This document shows positions 12,206 through 20,568 of a stretch of 64,000 bases of DNA, one piece after another. The stretch is taken from positions 1-64,000 of the forward strand of contig CAWEUU010000010.1 of assembly GCA_963812335.1 (NCBI GenBank), given 5' to 3'. Under the pieces are notes generated by a model. That model was not told the origin of the DNA. It was given only the letters and a program-made list of their open reading frames with translations, and made no database searches. Position 1 is the first letter of the stretch. Each line of letters opens with the position of its first letter. A program made the translations under genes and the position numbers. The stretch is from VRUE01 sp963812335. Lineage in GTDB: Bacteria; Actinomycetota; Thermoleophilia; Solirubrobacterales; 70-9.

Positions 12206-14425
12206 ATGCACGACGCAATGCTCAAGCTTGCCGGGTTCCTGGCGCGTAGGCGCCGCCTCGTCGTGGCTGTCTGGGCACTGATCGTGCTCGCCGCGTTGCC
12301 GCTCGCCGCGCGTCAGACCGAACACCTGACCGGCGGCGGCTTCGACGTCCCGGGCAGCCAGTCCAAGGCAGTCGGCGAGGCGATGCAGGGCGTCTTCGCA
12401 CGCGAGGCCAACGGGATTGCGGTGTTGCTGCGGGCACAGCCCGGCGCCACCGCCGGCGAGCGCGCTGCCGCCGTCCGCCGCGTGCGCGACGAGGTCGCGG
12501 CAACCGACGGCGTGGCGATCTCGCCGGCCGTTGCCCGCCGCGGCGAAGCGCAGCTCCGCGCCGGAGACAGGGCGCTGCTGCCGCTGAGCAGTCGCGTCTC
12601 GCCGGACGAGCTGGTCAACCCGGCCGTCGACCTGCGCGAAGCGCTCGATCCGGGCGCCGTCGACGCCGGCGTCACCCCCTACCTCGCCGGCCAGTCCACC
12701 GTCTGGGCGGGGATGCAGGAGCTCTCCAAGGAAGATCTCGCCAAGGCCGAGGCGGGCGGCTTCCCGATCGTCGCCCTGATCCTGCTCGTCGTTTTCGGCT
12801 CGCTCGCCGCCGCGGCGCTGCCGCTGACGCTCGGTTTCGTCAGCGTGATCGTCACCGGGGCGCTGATCTACTTCATCTCGCTGCAGATGTCGACCTCGGT
12901 CTTCGTCACCAACATGGCCTCGATGATCGGCATCGGCGTCGCCGTCGACTACTCGCTCTTCATCCTCGCCCGCTACCGCGAGGAGCGCCGCGACGGCCGC
13001 GGCTGCGAGGAGGCCCGCTCGGAGGCGTTGGCGACCTCAGGCCTTGCCGTTGCGTTCTCGGGGATCGCCGTCATCGTCTCGCTGGCCGGCCTCTGGATGG
13101 TCGACAACCAGGCGCTGCGCTCGATGGCGCTCGGCGCGATGACTGTGGTCGCGATCTCGATTCTGACCGCGACGACGCTGCTGCCGGCGCTGATCGCGAT
13201 GCTCGGCGACCGCGTGCTGCCCGGCGGGCTGGTCTCCAAGGTGCTTGGCTGGGCTCGCCGACCGTTTCGAGGTGCGCCCGCCGCCCCCGGACGCGGGAGC
13301 AGAGGAGGCGGCGGTGGCTTCTGGGACAATTGGGCTCGCCGCGTGATGGCTCGTCCCTGGCTCGCCGTGGTCGGCGCCGCGGGCATCCTGCTCGTCCTCG
13401 CAACGCCGCTGCTCTCGCTGGAGACCGGGACCAACGCGATCGAGCAGTTCCCCAGGGACAGCGACGTGCGGGTCGGCAACGAGCTCGCAGCGGCGCAGAG
13501 CGGCGGCGGCGCTGACCCGGTGCAGATCGTCGCCTCCTTCCGCGGCGCAGCCGACCGGCCTGCCGTGGCCGAGTTTGCCACCGAGCTGCGCGGCCAGCAG
13601 GGCGTCAGCGGCGTCGCCGCCCCGGTTTATGCCGGCGACAGCGCCCTGATCCAGGCGACGACGCACGCCGCCAGCGATTCCGCGCCCGCCCGGGCGCTGG
13701 TCGAGCGCCTGCGCGATGGCTTCGTTCCGGCCAGCTCGCTCGCCGCCGTTGCGACCGTGGACGTCGGCGGCGAAACAGCCCGCACCGAGGACGCCCGCGG
13801 GCAGATCTACGGCTCGCTGTGGAAGATCATCGGATTCGTCCTCGCGCTCAGCTTCCTCGTCCTGATGGTGATGCTGCGCTCGCTGCTGCTGCCGCTCAAG
13901 GCAGTGCTGATGAACCTGCTCTCGATCGGCGCCGCCTTCGGCGTGCTGGTCGCGATCTTCCAGTGGGGCTGGCTCGACAGCCTGCTCGGCTTCGAAAGCC
14001 TCGGCGCGCTCGACACGATCAACGTGCCGCTGATCTTCGCGATCGTCTTCGGCCTCTCGATGGACTACGAGGTCTTCCTGATGTCGCGGATCCGCGAGCG
14101 CTACCTCGAGCACGGCGACAACGAGCGCGCCGTCGCTGAGGGTCTCGCCTCCAGCGCTCGCACGATCTCCTCGGCGGCGCTGATCATGAGCTGCGTATTC
14201 GCCGTCTTCGTGCTCACCGGTGTGCCCTCGGTCAAGGAGCTCGGCCTCGGCGCCGCGATCGCAATCGCCCTCGACGCGACCCTCGTGCGGCTGATCCTCG
14301 TCCCCGCGGCGATGAAGCTGATGGGCGAGTGGAACTGGTGGATGCCCTCCTGGCTCGACCGCCTGCTGCCGCGGCTCAGCTTCGAGGGCGGCGCCGAGCC
14401 GGTGCCCGATCCGGCTGAGGCATAG
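12206..14425 (+). CDS. MMPL/RND-family lipid exporter
   Basis: Inner-membrane transporter of the MMPL branch of the RND superfamily; 739 residues with two repeats of one helix, a periplasmic loop and five helices. Seen: N-terminal basic patch then helix (ARRRRLVVAVWALIVLAALP), ASMIGIGVAVDYSLFILARYREER in repeat 1 and FGLSMDYEVFLMSRIRERYLEHGDN in repeat 2. The paired D-Y motifs in helices 4 and 10 carry the proton relay. Likely cargo is a hydrophobic or lipidic molecule. A second ATG (12218) is possible. The TetR operator touching the start codon shows tight local control. Confidence 0.92.
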   Translation: MHDAMLKLAGFLARRRRLVVAVWALIVLAALPLAARQTEHLTGGGFDVPGSQSKAVGEAMQGVFAREANGIAVLLRAQPGATAGERAAAVRRVRDEVAATDGVAISPAVARRGEAQLRAGDRALLPLSSRVSPDELVNPAVDLREALDPGAVDAGVTPYLAGQSTVWAGMQELSKEDLAKAEAGGFPIVALILLVVFGSLAAAALPLTLGFVSVIVTGALIYFISLQMSTSVFVTNMASMIGIGVAVDYSLFILARYREERRDGRGCEEARSEALATSGLAVAFSGIAVIVSLAGLWMVDNQALRSMALGAMTVVAISILTATTLLPALIAMLGDRVLPGGLVSKVLGWARRPFRGAPAAPGRGSRGGGGGFWDNWARRVMARPWLAVVGAAGILLVLATPLLSLETGTNAIEQFPRDSDVRVGNELAAAQSGGGADPVQIVASFRGAADRPAVAEFATELRGQQGVSGVAAPVYAGDSALIQATTHAASDSAPARALVERLRDGFVPASSLAAVATVDVGGETARTEDARGQIYGSLWKIIGFVLALSFLVLMVMLRSLLLPLKAVLMNLLSIGAAFGVLVAIFQWGWLDSLLGFESLGALDTINVPLIFAIVFGLSMDYEVFLMSRIRERYLEHGDNERAVAEGLASSARTISSAALIMSCVFAVFVLTGVPSVKELGLGAAIAIALDATLVRLILVPAAMKLMGEWNWWMPSWLDRLLPRLSFEGGAEPVPDPAEA

Positions 14426-14448
14426 GGCCGTCGCATAAGCTTCGCCGC

Positions 14449-15858
14449 ATGAGTGAGGAGATCGCCTTCGCCGGAGCGGCGAGGCAGGCCGAGATGGTGC
14501 GGGCGGGGGAGGCCTCGCCGCGCGAGCTGGTTCAGCTCAGCCTCAATCGGATCGCCCGCCTCGACCCGCAGCTCAACTCGTTCAGGAAGGTCTTCGCCGA
14601 GAAGGCGCTGCTCGAAGCCGAGCAGGCCGAGGCGCGGCTGCGGGCGGGGGAGGAACGGCCGCTGCTCGGCGTGCCGATCGCGATCAAGGACGAAGTCGAC
14701 GTCGTCGGCGAGGTCAACACGCACGGCACCGACGCCTTCACCGAGCCGGCCACCGCCGATTGCGAGATGGTGCGCCGGCTGCGCGAGGCGGGCGCGATCG
14801 TCGTCGGCCTGACCCTGCTGCCGGAGATGGCGATCTGCGGCTTCACAGAGTCGGCCACCTACGGCGTCACCCGCAATCCCTGGGACCCGCAGCGCACCCC
14901 CGGCGGCTCGAGCGGCGGCTCCGGGGCCGCGGTCGCCGCCGGCCTGGTGCCGATCGCCTCGGCGGGCGACGGGGCGGGCTCGATTCGCATCCCCGCTTCC
15001 AGCTGTGGGCTCTTCGGGCTGAAGCCCTCGCGCGGACGCGTCTCGCTGGCGCCCGAGTCCGAAGGTTGGCGTGGCCTTGCCGTCAACAACTGCCTCAGCC
15101 GCAGCGTGCTCGACACGGCGCTCTGGCTCGACGTCATCGCCGGCGGCTCACGTGAGTCCGAGGCCCCGCCGCCCCCCGACCGCCCCTTCGTCGAGTCGGC
15201 GCGGACGCCGCCGGGAAGGCTGCGGATCGCCCACTCGACCCTGGCGCCGCGGGCGGCGCTGCCGCCGTCCGTGGACGAGGTTGCGAAGGGCGCGGTCGCT
15301 GCGACCGCGGAGCTGCTCGGCTCGCTCGGCCACGAGGTCGTGCAGCGTGACCCGGACTGGGGCGCGATCGGCAACAACATCACCGCCCGCTTCCTCGGCG
15401 GAGTCGCCGAGACGGTCAGGGAAGTGCCTCATCCCGAGCGGCTCGAACGCCGCACGCGTGGCTTCGGCCGGTTGGGCAGCATCCTGCCCGCGTCGCTCTA
15501 CGAGCGCGCCCGCACCAGCGGCCGTGACGCCGACAGCGCCCGCGTCAGCGCGATCTTCGACTCCCACGACGTCGTGATGACGCCGGTGATGGGCGGCACG
15601 GCGCTGCCGGTGCGTCGCTGGGAGGGCCGGGGCGCGTTGCGCACCGTGCTCGAGATGAGCCGCTTTTATCCCTTCTGCGTCCCCTGGAACCACCTCGGCA
15701 ACCCGGCGATGGCCGTTCCGGCCGGCTTCGCCCCCGACGGCATGCCCCTCTCGGTCCAGCTCATCGGCCGCCCCGGAGACGAGGCGACGCTGCTCTCTCT
15801 GGCTGCCCAGCTAGAGGCAGAGCGCCCCTGGGCGGACAAGCGCCCGCCGATCTCCTAG
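14449..15858 (+). CDS. Amidase-signature family amidase
   Basis: Hydrolase with the Ser-cisSer-Lys triad, 469 residues. Catalytic lysine lies in GVPIAIKDEVDVVG; the glycine/serine signature is TPGGSSGGSGAAVAAGLVPI, with the nucleophile serine in GDGAGSIRIPASSCGLFGLK. This matches stand-alone amidases rather than GatA, since GatB/GatC are absent. Substrate unknown. It lies 23 bp after the MMPL gene, so it could be the second gene of that unit, and is convergent with the diiron gene, overlapping it by 4 nt at the stops. Confidence 0.9.
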   Translation: MSEEIAFAGAARQAEMVRAGEASPRELVQLSLNRIARLDPQLNSFRKVFAEKALLEAEQAEARLRAGEERPLLGVPIAIKDEVDVVGEVNTHGTDAFTEPATADCEMVRRLREAGAIVVGLTLLPEMAICGFTESATYGVTRNPWDPQRTPGGSSGGSGAAVAAGLVPIASAGDGAGSIRIPASSCGLFGLKPSRGRVSLAPESEGWRGLAVNNCLSRSVLDTALWLDVIAGGSRESEAPPPPDRPFVESARTPPGRLRIAHSTLAPRAALPPSVDEVAKGAVAATAELLGSLGHEVVQRDPDWGAIGNNITARFLGGVAETVREVPHPERLERRTRGFGRLGSILPASLYERARTSGRDADSARVSAIFDSHDVVMTPVMGGTALPVRRWEGRGALRTVLEMSRFYPFCVPWNHLGNPAMAVPAGFAPDGMPLSVQLIGRPGDEATLLSLAAQLEAERPWADKRPPIS

Positions 15859-17141
15859 CCGAAGACCTTTCGCATCCGCGCAATCTCACGCAGCTTGCCC
15901 CGCGGCCGTATCCGCCGCTGCAGGACCATCTTCAGCGGGTTGGCGTCCGGCTTCGAGGTGGCGATGAAGTCGGCCCAGCTCGCCTCAAGCACCAGCGTCG
16001 GGCTCGGCGCCTCGCCCGGCTCGGCCCTGGTCGAGCCGTTGTCGATCACCAGGTGCCAGGGGTCGGCGTCGTCGAAGCGGTACTGGTAGACGAGCGGCGA
16101 GCCGTTGGCGGCGGCCGGGTTGGCCGCGCGCTTGACCACGTCGAAGTAGAGCCGCTGGGTCTCCGGCGAGGCGTCCGGGGTGGGCCCGTCGGGCGGGCCG
16201 AGCACGCCGGCCTCCATCAGCTTCACCTGGCGAGCGGCCACATCGTCGACCGAGGCCTCGGGGTCGAAGGGGAAGACGCCGGGGGGCATCTCCTCGGTCG
16301 GGTAGCCGATCGTGCGCCAGCGCTGGCGAATCAGTTTCAACCCGAAGGCGAAGATGTCCTCAAGGGTGAAGCCGTAGCACTCGGTGTAGGAGCGATCGAA
16401 GTTGGGCGGGTAGAAGACGGCCGGCCCGTAGGGCAGCACTTCGCGCAGCAGGTCGGTCACCGCGGCGCGGTTCTCCTCCCAGCCGGGGTTGCCTTCTCCG
16501 AGCAACTCGGAGAGCACCTTGACACCGAAGCCGATGTGGCGCTGCTCGTCCTTGGAGACGTTGCCCATCCCGTCGCTGAAGCCGGGCATCGTTTCTTTCG
16601 AGGCGAAGAAGTCCTCGATGAAGTGCTGGCCGGGCTGGGCGAGGCTGCCCTCGACGATCAGGTGGTAGAGCGTGATCGCCTGTGCGTACTTGGGCAGCGA
16701 GCGGTCCTTGCGCAGTTCCTCGGCCATCACGTCGAGGCGGTCGAAGATCCCGCGGTAGCCCCAGTTGAGCTGTGGCATCGTCGAGGAGAGGGTCTGCTCG
16801 ATCGAGTCGCCGCCGACCCCGATCACCTCCTTGAAGAAGCGGTGGAAGAAGATCGAGTGGCGGACCTCGTCGACCTGCTGGGTGGCGAGGAAGTAGGACT
16901 GCTCCTCGGTCGGGGCGGCGGTGATATAGGGGGCGAGCGTGTCGGCGACCCGATCCTCGCCGTAATAGAACATCGAGTAGATCCACATCGCCGAACGCTG
17001 CTGCAGGTCGCTCAGCGCCTCCCAGCCCTTGCGGTCCTCGGAGAAGTCGATGTCGTAGGCGCTCCAGTTGCCCTGCTCCCAGCGCTGGTAGAGGTCGACA
17101 TAGGTGACGTTGTCCATCAGGCTCTGCGATGCGACGCTCAT
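15855..17141 (-). CDS. R2-like diiron oxidase fused to a C-terminal SCP2-like domain
   Basis: A 428-residue protein. Residues about 20-310 form a ferritin-like/ribonucleotide-reductase R2-type domain with a full ligand set: Glu62 (YYGEDRVAD), Glu92 and His95 (QVDEVRHS), Glu164 (IVEGSLAQ), Glu199 and His202 (KDEQRHIGFG). Residues about 325-428 (LVYQYRFDDADPWHLVIDNG, LVLEASWADFIATSKPDANP) resemble an SCP2 sterol/lipid-carrier domain. No R1 subunit is nearby, so it is probably a lipid-oxidising diiron enzyme with its own lipid-binding module rather than a nucleotide reductase. Good ribosome site AAGGAGAG 4-5 nt before ATG 17141. Transcription likely starts from the TAGTCT/operator region just upstream. 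Confidence 0.75.
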   Translation of the reverse strand: MSVASQSLMDNVTYVDLYQRWEQGNWSAYDIDFSEDRKGWEALSDLQQRSAMWIYSMFYYGEDRVADTLAPYITAAPTEEQSYFLATQQVDEVRHSIFFHRFFKEVIGVGGDSIEQTLSSTMPQLNWGYRGIFDRLDVMAEELRKDRSLPKYAQAITLYHLIVEGSLAQPGQHFIEDFFASKETMPGFSDGMGNVSKDEQRHIGFGVKVLSELLGEGNPGWEENRAAVTDLLREVLPYGPAVFYPPNFDRSYTECYGFTLEDIFAFGLKLIRQRWRTIGYPTEEMPPGVFPFDPEASVDDVAARQVKLMEAGVLGPPDGPTPDASPETQRLYFDVVKRAANPAAANGSPLVYQYRFDDADPWHLVIDNGSTRAEPGEAPSPTLVLEASWADFIATSKPDANPLKMVLQRRIRPRGKLREIARMRKVFG

Positions 17142-17172
17142 CTCTCTCCTTCGGCCGGGGTGATTGCCAGGG

Positions 17173-17203
17173 AGACTAGCGGGAAACTGGCTGGTCAGCC
17201 AGT
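17173..17203 (-). promoter_or_regulatory. Promoter and TetR-type operator of the diiron/SCP2 gene
   Basis: The perfect palindrome ACTGGCTGGTCAGCCAGT (17186-17203) lies 7 bp upstream of a minus-strand TAGTCT -10 hexamer (17173-17178), followed by a ~30 nt leader with a ribosome site. The operator sits in the -10/-35 spacer region, the classic place for repression. It is inside the last codons of the acyl-CoA synthetase gene, whose TAG stop supplies the TA of the hexamer. Confidence 0.65.
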
Positions 17204-18696
17204 CCGGCCGGGATCTCGATCTCGCGCTTGAGGATCTTGCCGGTCGGGCCCTTGGGGAGGTCGTCGAGGAACCAGACGAGGCGCGGGTACTTGTAGGCGG
17301 CGATGCGGTCCTTGACGTAGGCGCTGACCTCCTCCGGGCTCAGCTGCTCGCCGTCGATGAGGACGACGGCGGCGCCGATCTCCTCGCCCCACTCGTCGTG
17401 AGGGACGCCGACGACGGCTGCTTCGCGGATCTTCGGATGCTCGTAGAGGACCTCCTCGACCTCGCGCGGGTAGACGTTGTAGCCGCCGCGGATGATCAGG
17501 TCCTTCTTGCGGTCGACGATGAAGAAGTCGCCGTCCTCGTCGACGCGCGCCATGTCGCCGCTGTGGAACCAGCCGCCGCGCATCGCCTCCGCGGTGGCGT
17601 CGGGACACCGCCAGTAGCCCTTCATGATGTTGTGGCCGCGGATCACGATCTCGCCGACCTCGCCACGGGCCACCTCCGCGTCGTTCTCGTCGACGACCTT
17701 CATCTCGACGCCTTCGATCGGGGCGCCGATCGAGCCCGGCTTGGCGCCGTTCTCGGGATGGTTGGAGCAGGCGACGGGCGAGGTCTCCGAGAGCCCGTAG
17801 CCCTCGAGCACGACCGCGCCGAAGGCGTCTTCGAAGCCGCGCAGCACTTCGACCGGCATCGAGGCGCCGCCGGTGATGCAGGTGCGCAGGGCGCCGGTTT
17901 CGAAGCTCTCGCGCTCGGGGTGGTGGAGCAGGGCGCCGAACATCGTCGGCACGCCGTAGAAGTGGGTGACGCCGTCGCGCTGCATCGTCGCCAGCGCCTC
18001 GCCGGGCTCGAATTTCGGCACCAGCGTGAGGCAGGCGCCGGCCGCGAGTGAGGCGTTCATCGCCACCGTCTGGCCGAAGGAGTGAAACAGCGGCAGCGAG
18101 CCGAGCACGACGTCGCCGGCCCCGATCTCGCAGGTCGTGCGGCGGGTCACGTCGGCGTTGCGCCAGAGGTTCGCGTGGGTCAGCTCGGCGCCCTTCGGCT
18201 TGCCGGTCGTGCCCGAGGTGTAGAGGATCACCGCGGTGTCGTCGTCCGCGGTCTCGGCGATGCCCGGGGCCGGCTCGTGCCCGGCCAGCGTCGCGCTGAA
18301 GGCTGCCGGCTCGACCTCGATCGGCTCGGCGCCCGCATCGGCCGCGCCCGCCCTCGCCTCCTCGGCGAAGCCGTGCCAGGCCAGCAGCAGCCCGGCGCCG
18401 GAGTCCTCGAGGTAGAAGGCGATCTCGCGCCGCTTCAGCAGCACGTTCATCGGCACGACCACCGCGCCGGCGCGCAGCACGCCGTAGTAGGCGACGGGGA
18501 AGTCGGGCACGTTGGGCAGCATCACGCCGACCCTGTCGCCGGGCTCGACGCCCTTTTCGCCGAGCAGAGTGGCGAGCTGGGCGCTGCGATCGTCGAGCGC
18601 CGCATAGGTCAACTCGTGCCCCCCCAGGCGGATCGCCGGCGCGTCGGGCCACTGCTCGGCGCCCGCGGTGACGATCGATGCGAGGTTCATCCCCAT
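17176..18696 (-). CDS. Long/medium-chain acyl-CoA synthetase (AMP-binding)
   Basis: ATP-dependent acid:CoA ligase of the ANL superfamily, 506 residues. P-loop YTSGTTGKPKGAELTHANL, acyl/adenylate motifs GGASMPVEVL and EGYGLSETSPVACSNHP, hinge region GDFFIVDRKKDLIIRGGYNVYPREVE, and the catalytic lysine near the end in LPKGPTGKILKREI. It is about 17 codons from a usual end, so complete. It lies upstream of the diiron/SCP2 gene on the same strand, 34 bp away; read-through would link acyl activation to oxidation, yet the second gene also has its own promoter. The C-terminal LADQPVS residues are encoded by the operator palindrome. Confidence 0.92.
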   Translation of the reverse strand: MGMNLASIVTAGAEQWPDAPAIRLGGHELTYAALDDRSAQLATLLGEKGVEPGDRVGVMLPNVPDFPVAYYGVLRAGAVVVPMNVLLKRREIAFYLEDSGAGLLLAWHGFAEEARAGAADAGAEPIEVEPAAFSATLAGHEPAPGIAETADDDTAVILYTSGTTGKPKGAELTHANLWRNADVTRRTTCEIGAGDVVLGSLPLFHSFGQTVAMNASLAAGACLTLVPKFEPGEALATMQRDGVTHFYGVPTMFGALLHHPERESFETGALRTCITGGASMPVEVLRGFEDAFGAVVLEGYGLSETSPVACSNHPENGAKPGSIGAPIEGVEMKVVDENDAEVARGEVGEIVIRGHNIMKGYWRCPDATAEAMRGGWFHSGDMARVDEDGDFFIVDRKKDLIIRGGYNVYPREVEEVLYEHPKIREAAVVGVPHDEWGEEIGAAVVLIDGEQLSPEEVSAYVKDRIAAYKYPRLVWFLDDLPKGPTGKILKREIEIPAGLADQPVSR

Positions 18697-18721
18697 AGAC
18701 CCGCCGCGAGCATAACTCCTC

Positions 18722-18727
18722 TAGCAT
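18722..18727 (+). promoter_or_regulatory. -10 hexamer of the FKBP lipoprotein gene
   Basis: TAGCAT ends 8 nt before the ATG at 18736, with no ribosome site, so the transcript is probably leaderless. It is the same hexamer as before icd. Confidence 0.5.
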
Positions 18728-18735
18728 TGCCGGCC

Positions 18736-19248
18736 ATGCGGAGGGGCCTGATCGCAATCATTCTCTGTGCCGTGCTCGCGCTCGGCGGCTGCGGCGGCGA
18801 CAGCGACTCGTCGTCGTCGGACTCGACCCAGGCTGAGGGCGGCGCTGCCCCGGTCGAAAAAGCCGGCGACACGTCCGGGCGGACGAAACCGGAAGTGACC
18901 GTGCCCGACGGCGAAGCGCCCGCGCAGCTCGAAGAGACCGAACTGATCGAAGGCACCGGCAAGGAAGCCAAATCCGGCGACAAAGTCACCGTCCAGTACG
19001 TCGGCGTCGGCTATGAAACGGGCGAAGAATTCGACTCCTCCTGGAGCCGCAACGAACCCTTCAGCTTCACGCTCGGCGCCGGCGAAGTGATTCCCGGCTG
19101 GGACCAGGGCGTCGCCGGGATGAAGGTCGGCGGCCGGCGCGAGCTGGTCATCCCGCCCGAACTCGCCTACGGCGAAGCCGGCGCACCGCCGGCTATCGGC
19201 CCGAACGAAACGCTGATCTTCGTCGTCGACCTGGTTGAAGTCGGCTAG
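18736..19248 (+). CDS. FKBP-type peptidyl-prolyl isomerase lipoprotein
   Basis: Secreted folding catalyst. The N-terminus is a lipoprotein signal with lipobox ALGGC (Cys about residue 18), then a Ser/Asp-rich linker, then an FKBP domain at about residues 70-170: GDKVTVQYVGVGYETGEEFD, FTLGAGEVIPGWDQGVAGMK, GGRRELVIPPELAYGEAG and LIFVVDLVEV. The FKBP core is complete, so isomerase activity is likely outside the membrane. 170 residues. The stop overlaps the stop of the convergent MFS gene. Confidence 0.93.
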   Translation: MRRGLIAIILCAVLALGGCGGDSDSSSSDSTQAEGGAAPVEKAGDTSGRTKPEVTVPDGEAPAQLEETELIEGTGKEAKSGDKVTVQYVGVGYETGEEFDSSWSRNEPFSFTLGAGEVIPGWDQGVAGMKVGGRRELVIPPELAYGEAGAPPAIGPNETLIFVVDLVEVG

Positions 19249-20528
19249 CCCGAAGCGCTGATCTCCTCCGCGTCGGAAGTGCCCGGCGGCTCGTCGCTGC
19301 CGGCGGCCGTATCGACCGGCGGTCCGACCGGCCCGGTCGGGACCCAGCCGCCGTACATCCGCAGCAGCGCGACCACTCCGGCGATGCCGGCGAGCGCGGA
19401 GAGGCCGCCGGCATAGGCGAGCGTGCCGCGGGCGCCGATCGTCGCCACCAGCAGGCCGCCGGCGGCGAAGGCGCCGAGCTCGGCGGTGTTGCGGATGCCG
19501 TTGTAGGCGGCGAAGGCGCGGCCGTGCAGGTGGTCGGGCACGCGCACGTGGATCAGGCTGCGGAACATCACGTTCTTGACGCCGTGGCCGAGGCCGCCGA
19601 TCAGGCCGCAGATGAGCATGAAGGCGAAGCTGAGCCAGATCGCCGGCAGGGCGAGGGCGGCGCCCTGGATCGTCGCCGCGACCAGACCGACCGCGGCGAC
19701 AGCGGCGGCGGCGACGCGGCGCGAGAGCAGCATCGCGCCGACCGCCATCCCCAGGGTCCAGATCGAGAGCCAGGCGCCGTAGGAGATTTCGCCGCGACCG
19801 AGCACGTCCTCGACGAAGAAGAGCTCGCCGACCCAGACCGCCGACATGAACAGCAGCGAGACGAAGGCGACGGTCATCGCCAGCGCGAGCAGCCGGTCGC
19901 CGAAGAGGAAGGCGATGCCGTCGCGGGCGCGCGGCGCCTGCTCGGATTCCTCCAGCTCGGCCGGCTTGCGGCGCACGCGCAGGGCGAGGGCCGCCACCGC
20001 CACCGCGGCGAACGTCGCCGCGTCGACCAGCATCGCCAGCTCCAGCCCGCCGGCGGCGAAGAGCAGGCCGCCGAGCAGCGGGCCGATGCCGAAGCCGACG
20101 TAGCGGGCGGTCTCGATGTGGCCGTTGGCCTCCTGGATCCGGTCCTCGCCGGCAAGCGGCGGCACCAGCGAGAACTCGGCCGGGGAGGAGGTGGCGAAGA
20201 CGACGCCGAGCGCCACGGTGAGGATCAGCACCGGCGCGAGCGAGCCGCTGAAGGCGACCGCGACCGCGGCAGCCGCGCCGATGGCCGAGACCGCGGCGAG
20301 CAGCCGCGTCGCCTCGATCCGGTCTACCAGCACCCCGACCCAGCCCGCGACCAGCACCGAGGGCCCGAACAGGCAGACCCACAGCGCCGCCACGGCGAAC
20401 CCCGAATCGGTCAGGTCCTTGACGTAAAGCCCCAGCGCTACGATCGCCACCCAGTCGCCGAGCGCCGAAAGCCCCACCGACCCGGCAACCAGCCGAAAGT
20501 CCCGATCCCGAAAGAGACTCGCCTTCAT
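19245..20528 (-). CDS. Major-facilitator-superfamily transporter
   Basis: Twelve-helix permease of about 427 residues of the MFS_3/enterobactin-exporter-like group: FRLVAGSVGLSALGDWVAIV at the N-terminus, VDRIEATRLLAAVSAIGAAA in the loop-2/helix-3 region, a central cytoplasmic loop RRKPAELEESEQAPRARDGI, and a C-terminal acidic tail. ATG 20528 (MKASLFRDRDF) is preferred over the ATG at 20540 because TATGCT lies 7 nt before it as a leaderless -10 and itself includes the upstream ATG. Substrate unknown; probably a drug or metabolite exporter. Confidence 0.85.
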   Translation of the reverse strand: MKASLFRDRDFRLVAGSVGLSALGDWVAIVALGLYVKDLTDSGFAVAALWVCLFGPSVLVAGWVGVLVDRIEATRLLAAVSAIGAAAAVAVAFSGSLAPVLILTVALGVVFATSSPAEFSLVPPLAGEDRIQEANGHIETARYVGFGIGPLLGGLLFAAGGLELAMLVDAATFAAVAVAALALRVRRKPAELEESEQAPRARDGIAFLFGDRLLALAMTVAFVSLLFMSAVWVGELFFVEDVLGRGEISYGAWLSIWTLGMAVGAMLLSRRVAAAAVAAVGLVAATIQGAALALPAIWLSFAFMLICGLIGGLGHGVKNVMFRSLIHVRVPDHLHGRAFAAYNGIRNTAELGAFAAGGLLVATIGARGTLAYAGGLSALAGIAGVVALLRMYGGWVPTGPVGPPVDTAAGSDEPPGTSDAEEISASG

Positions 20529-20568
20529 GCGGGGCAGCATAGGCGCGGGAACCCCGCCAGTGAAGCCG

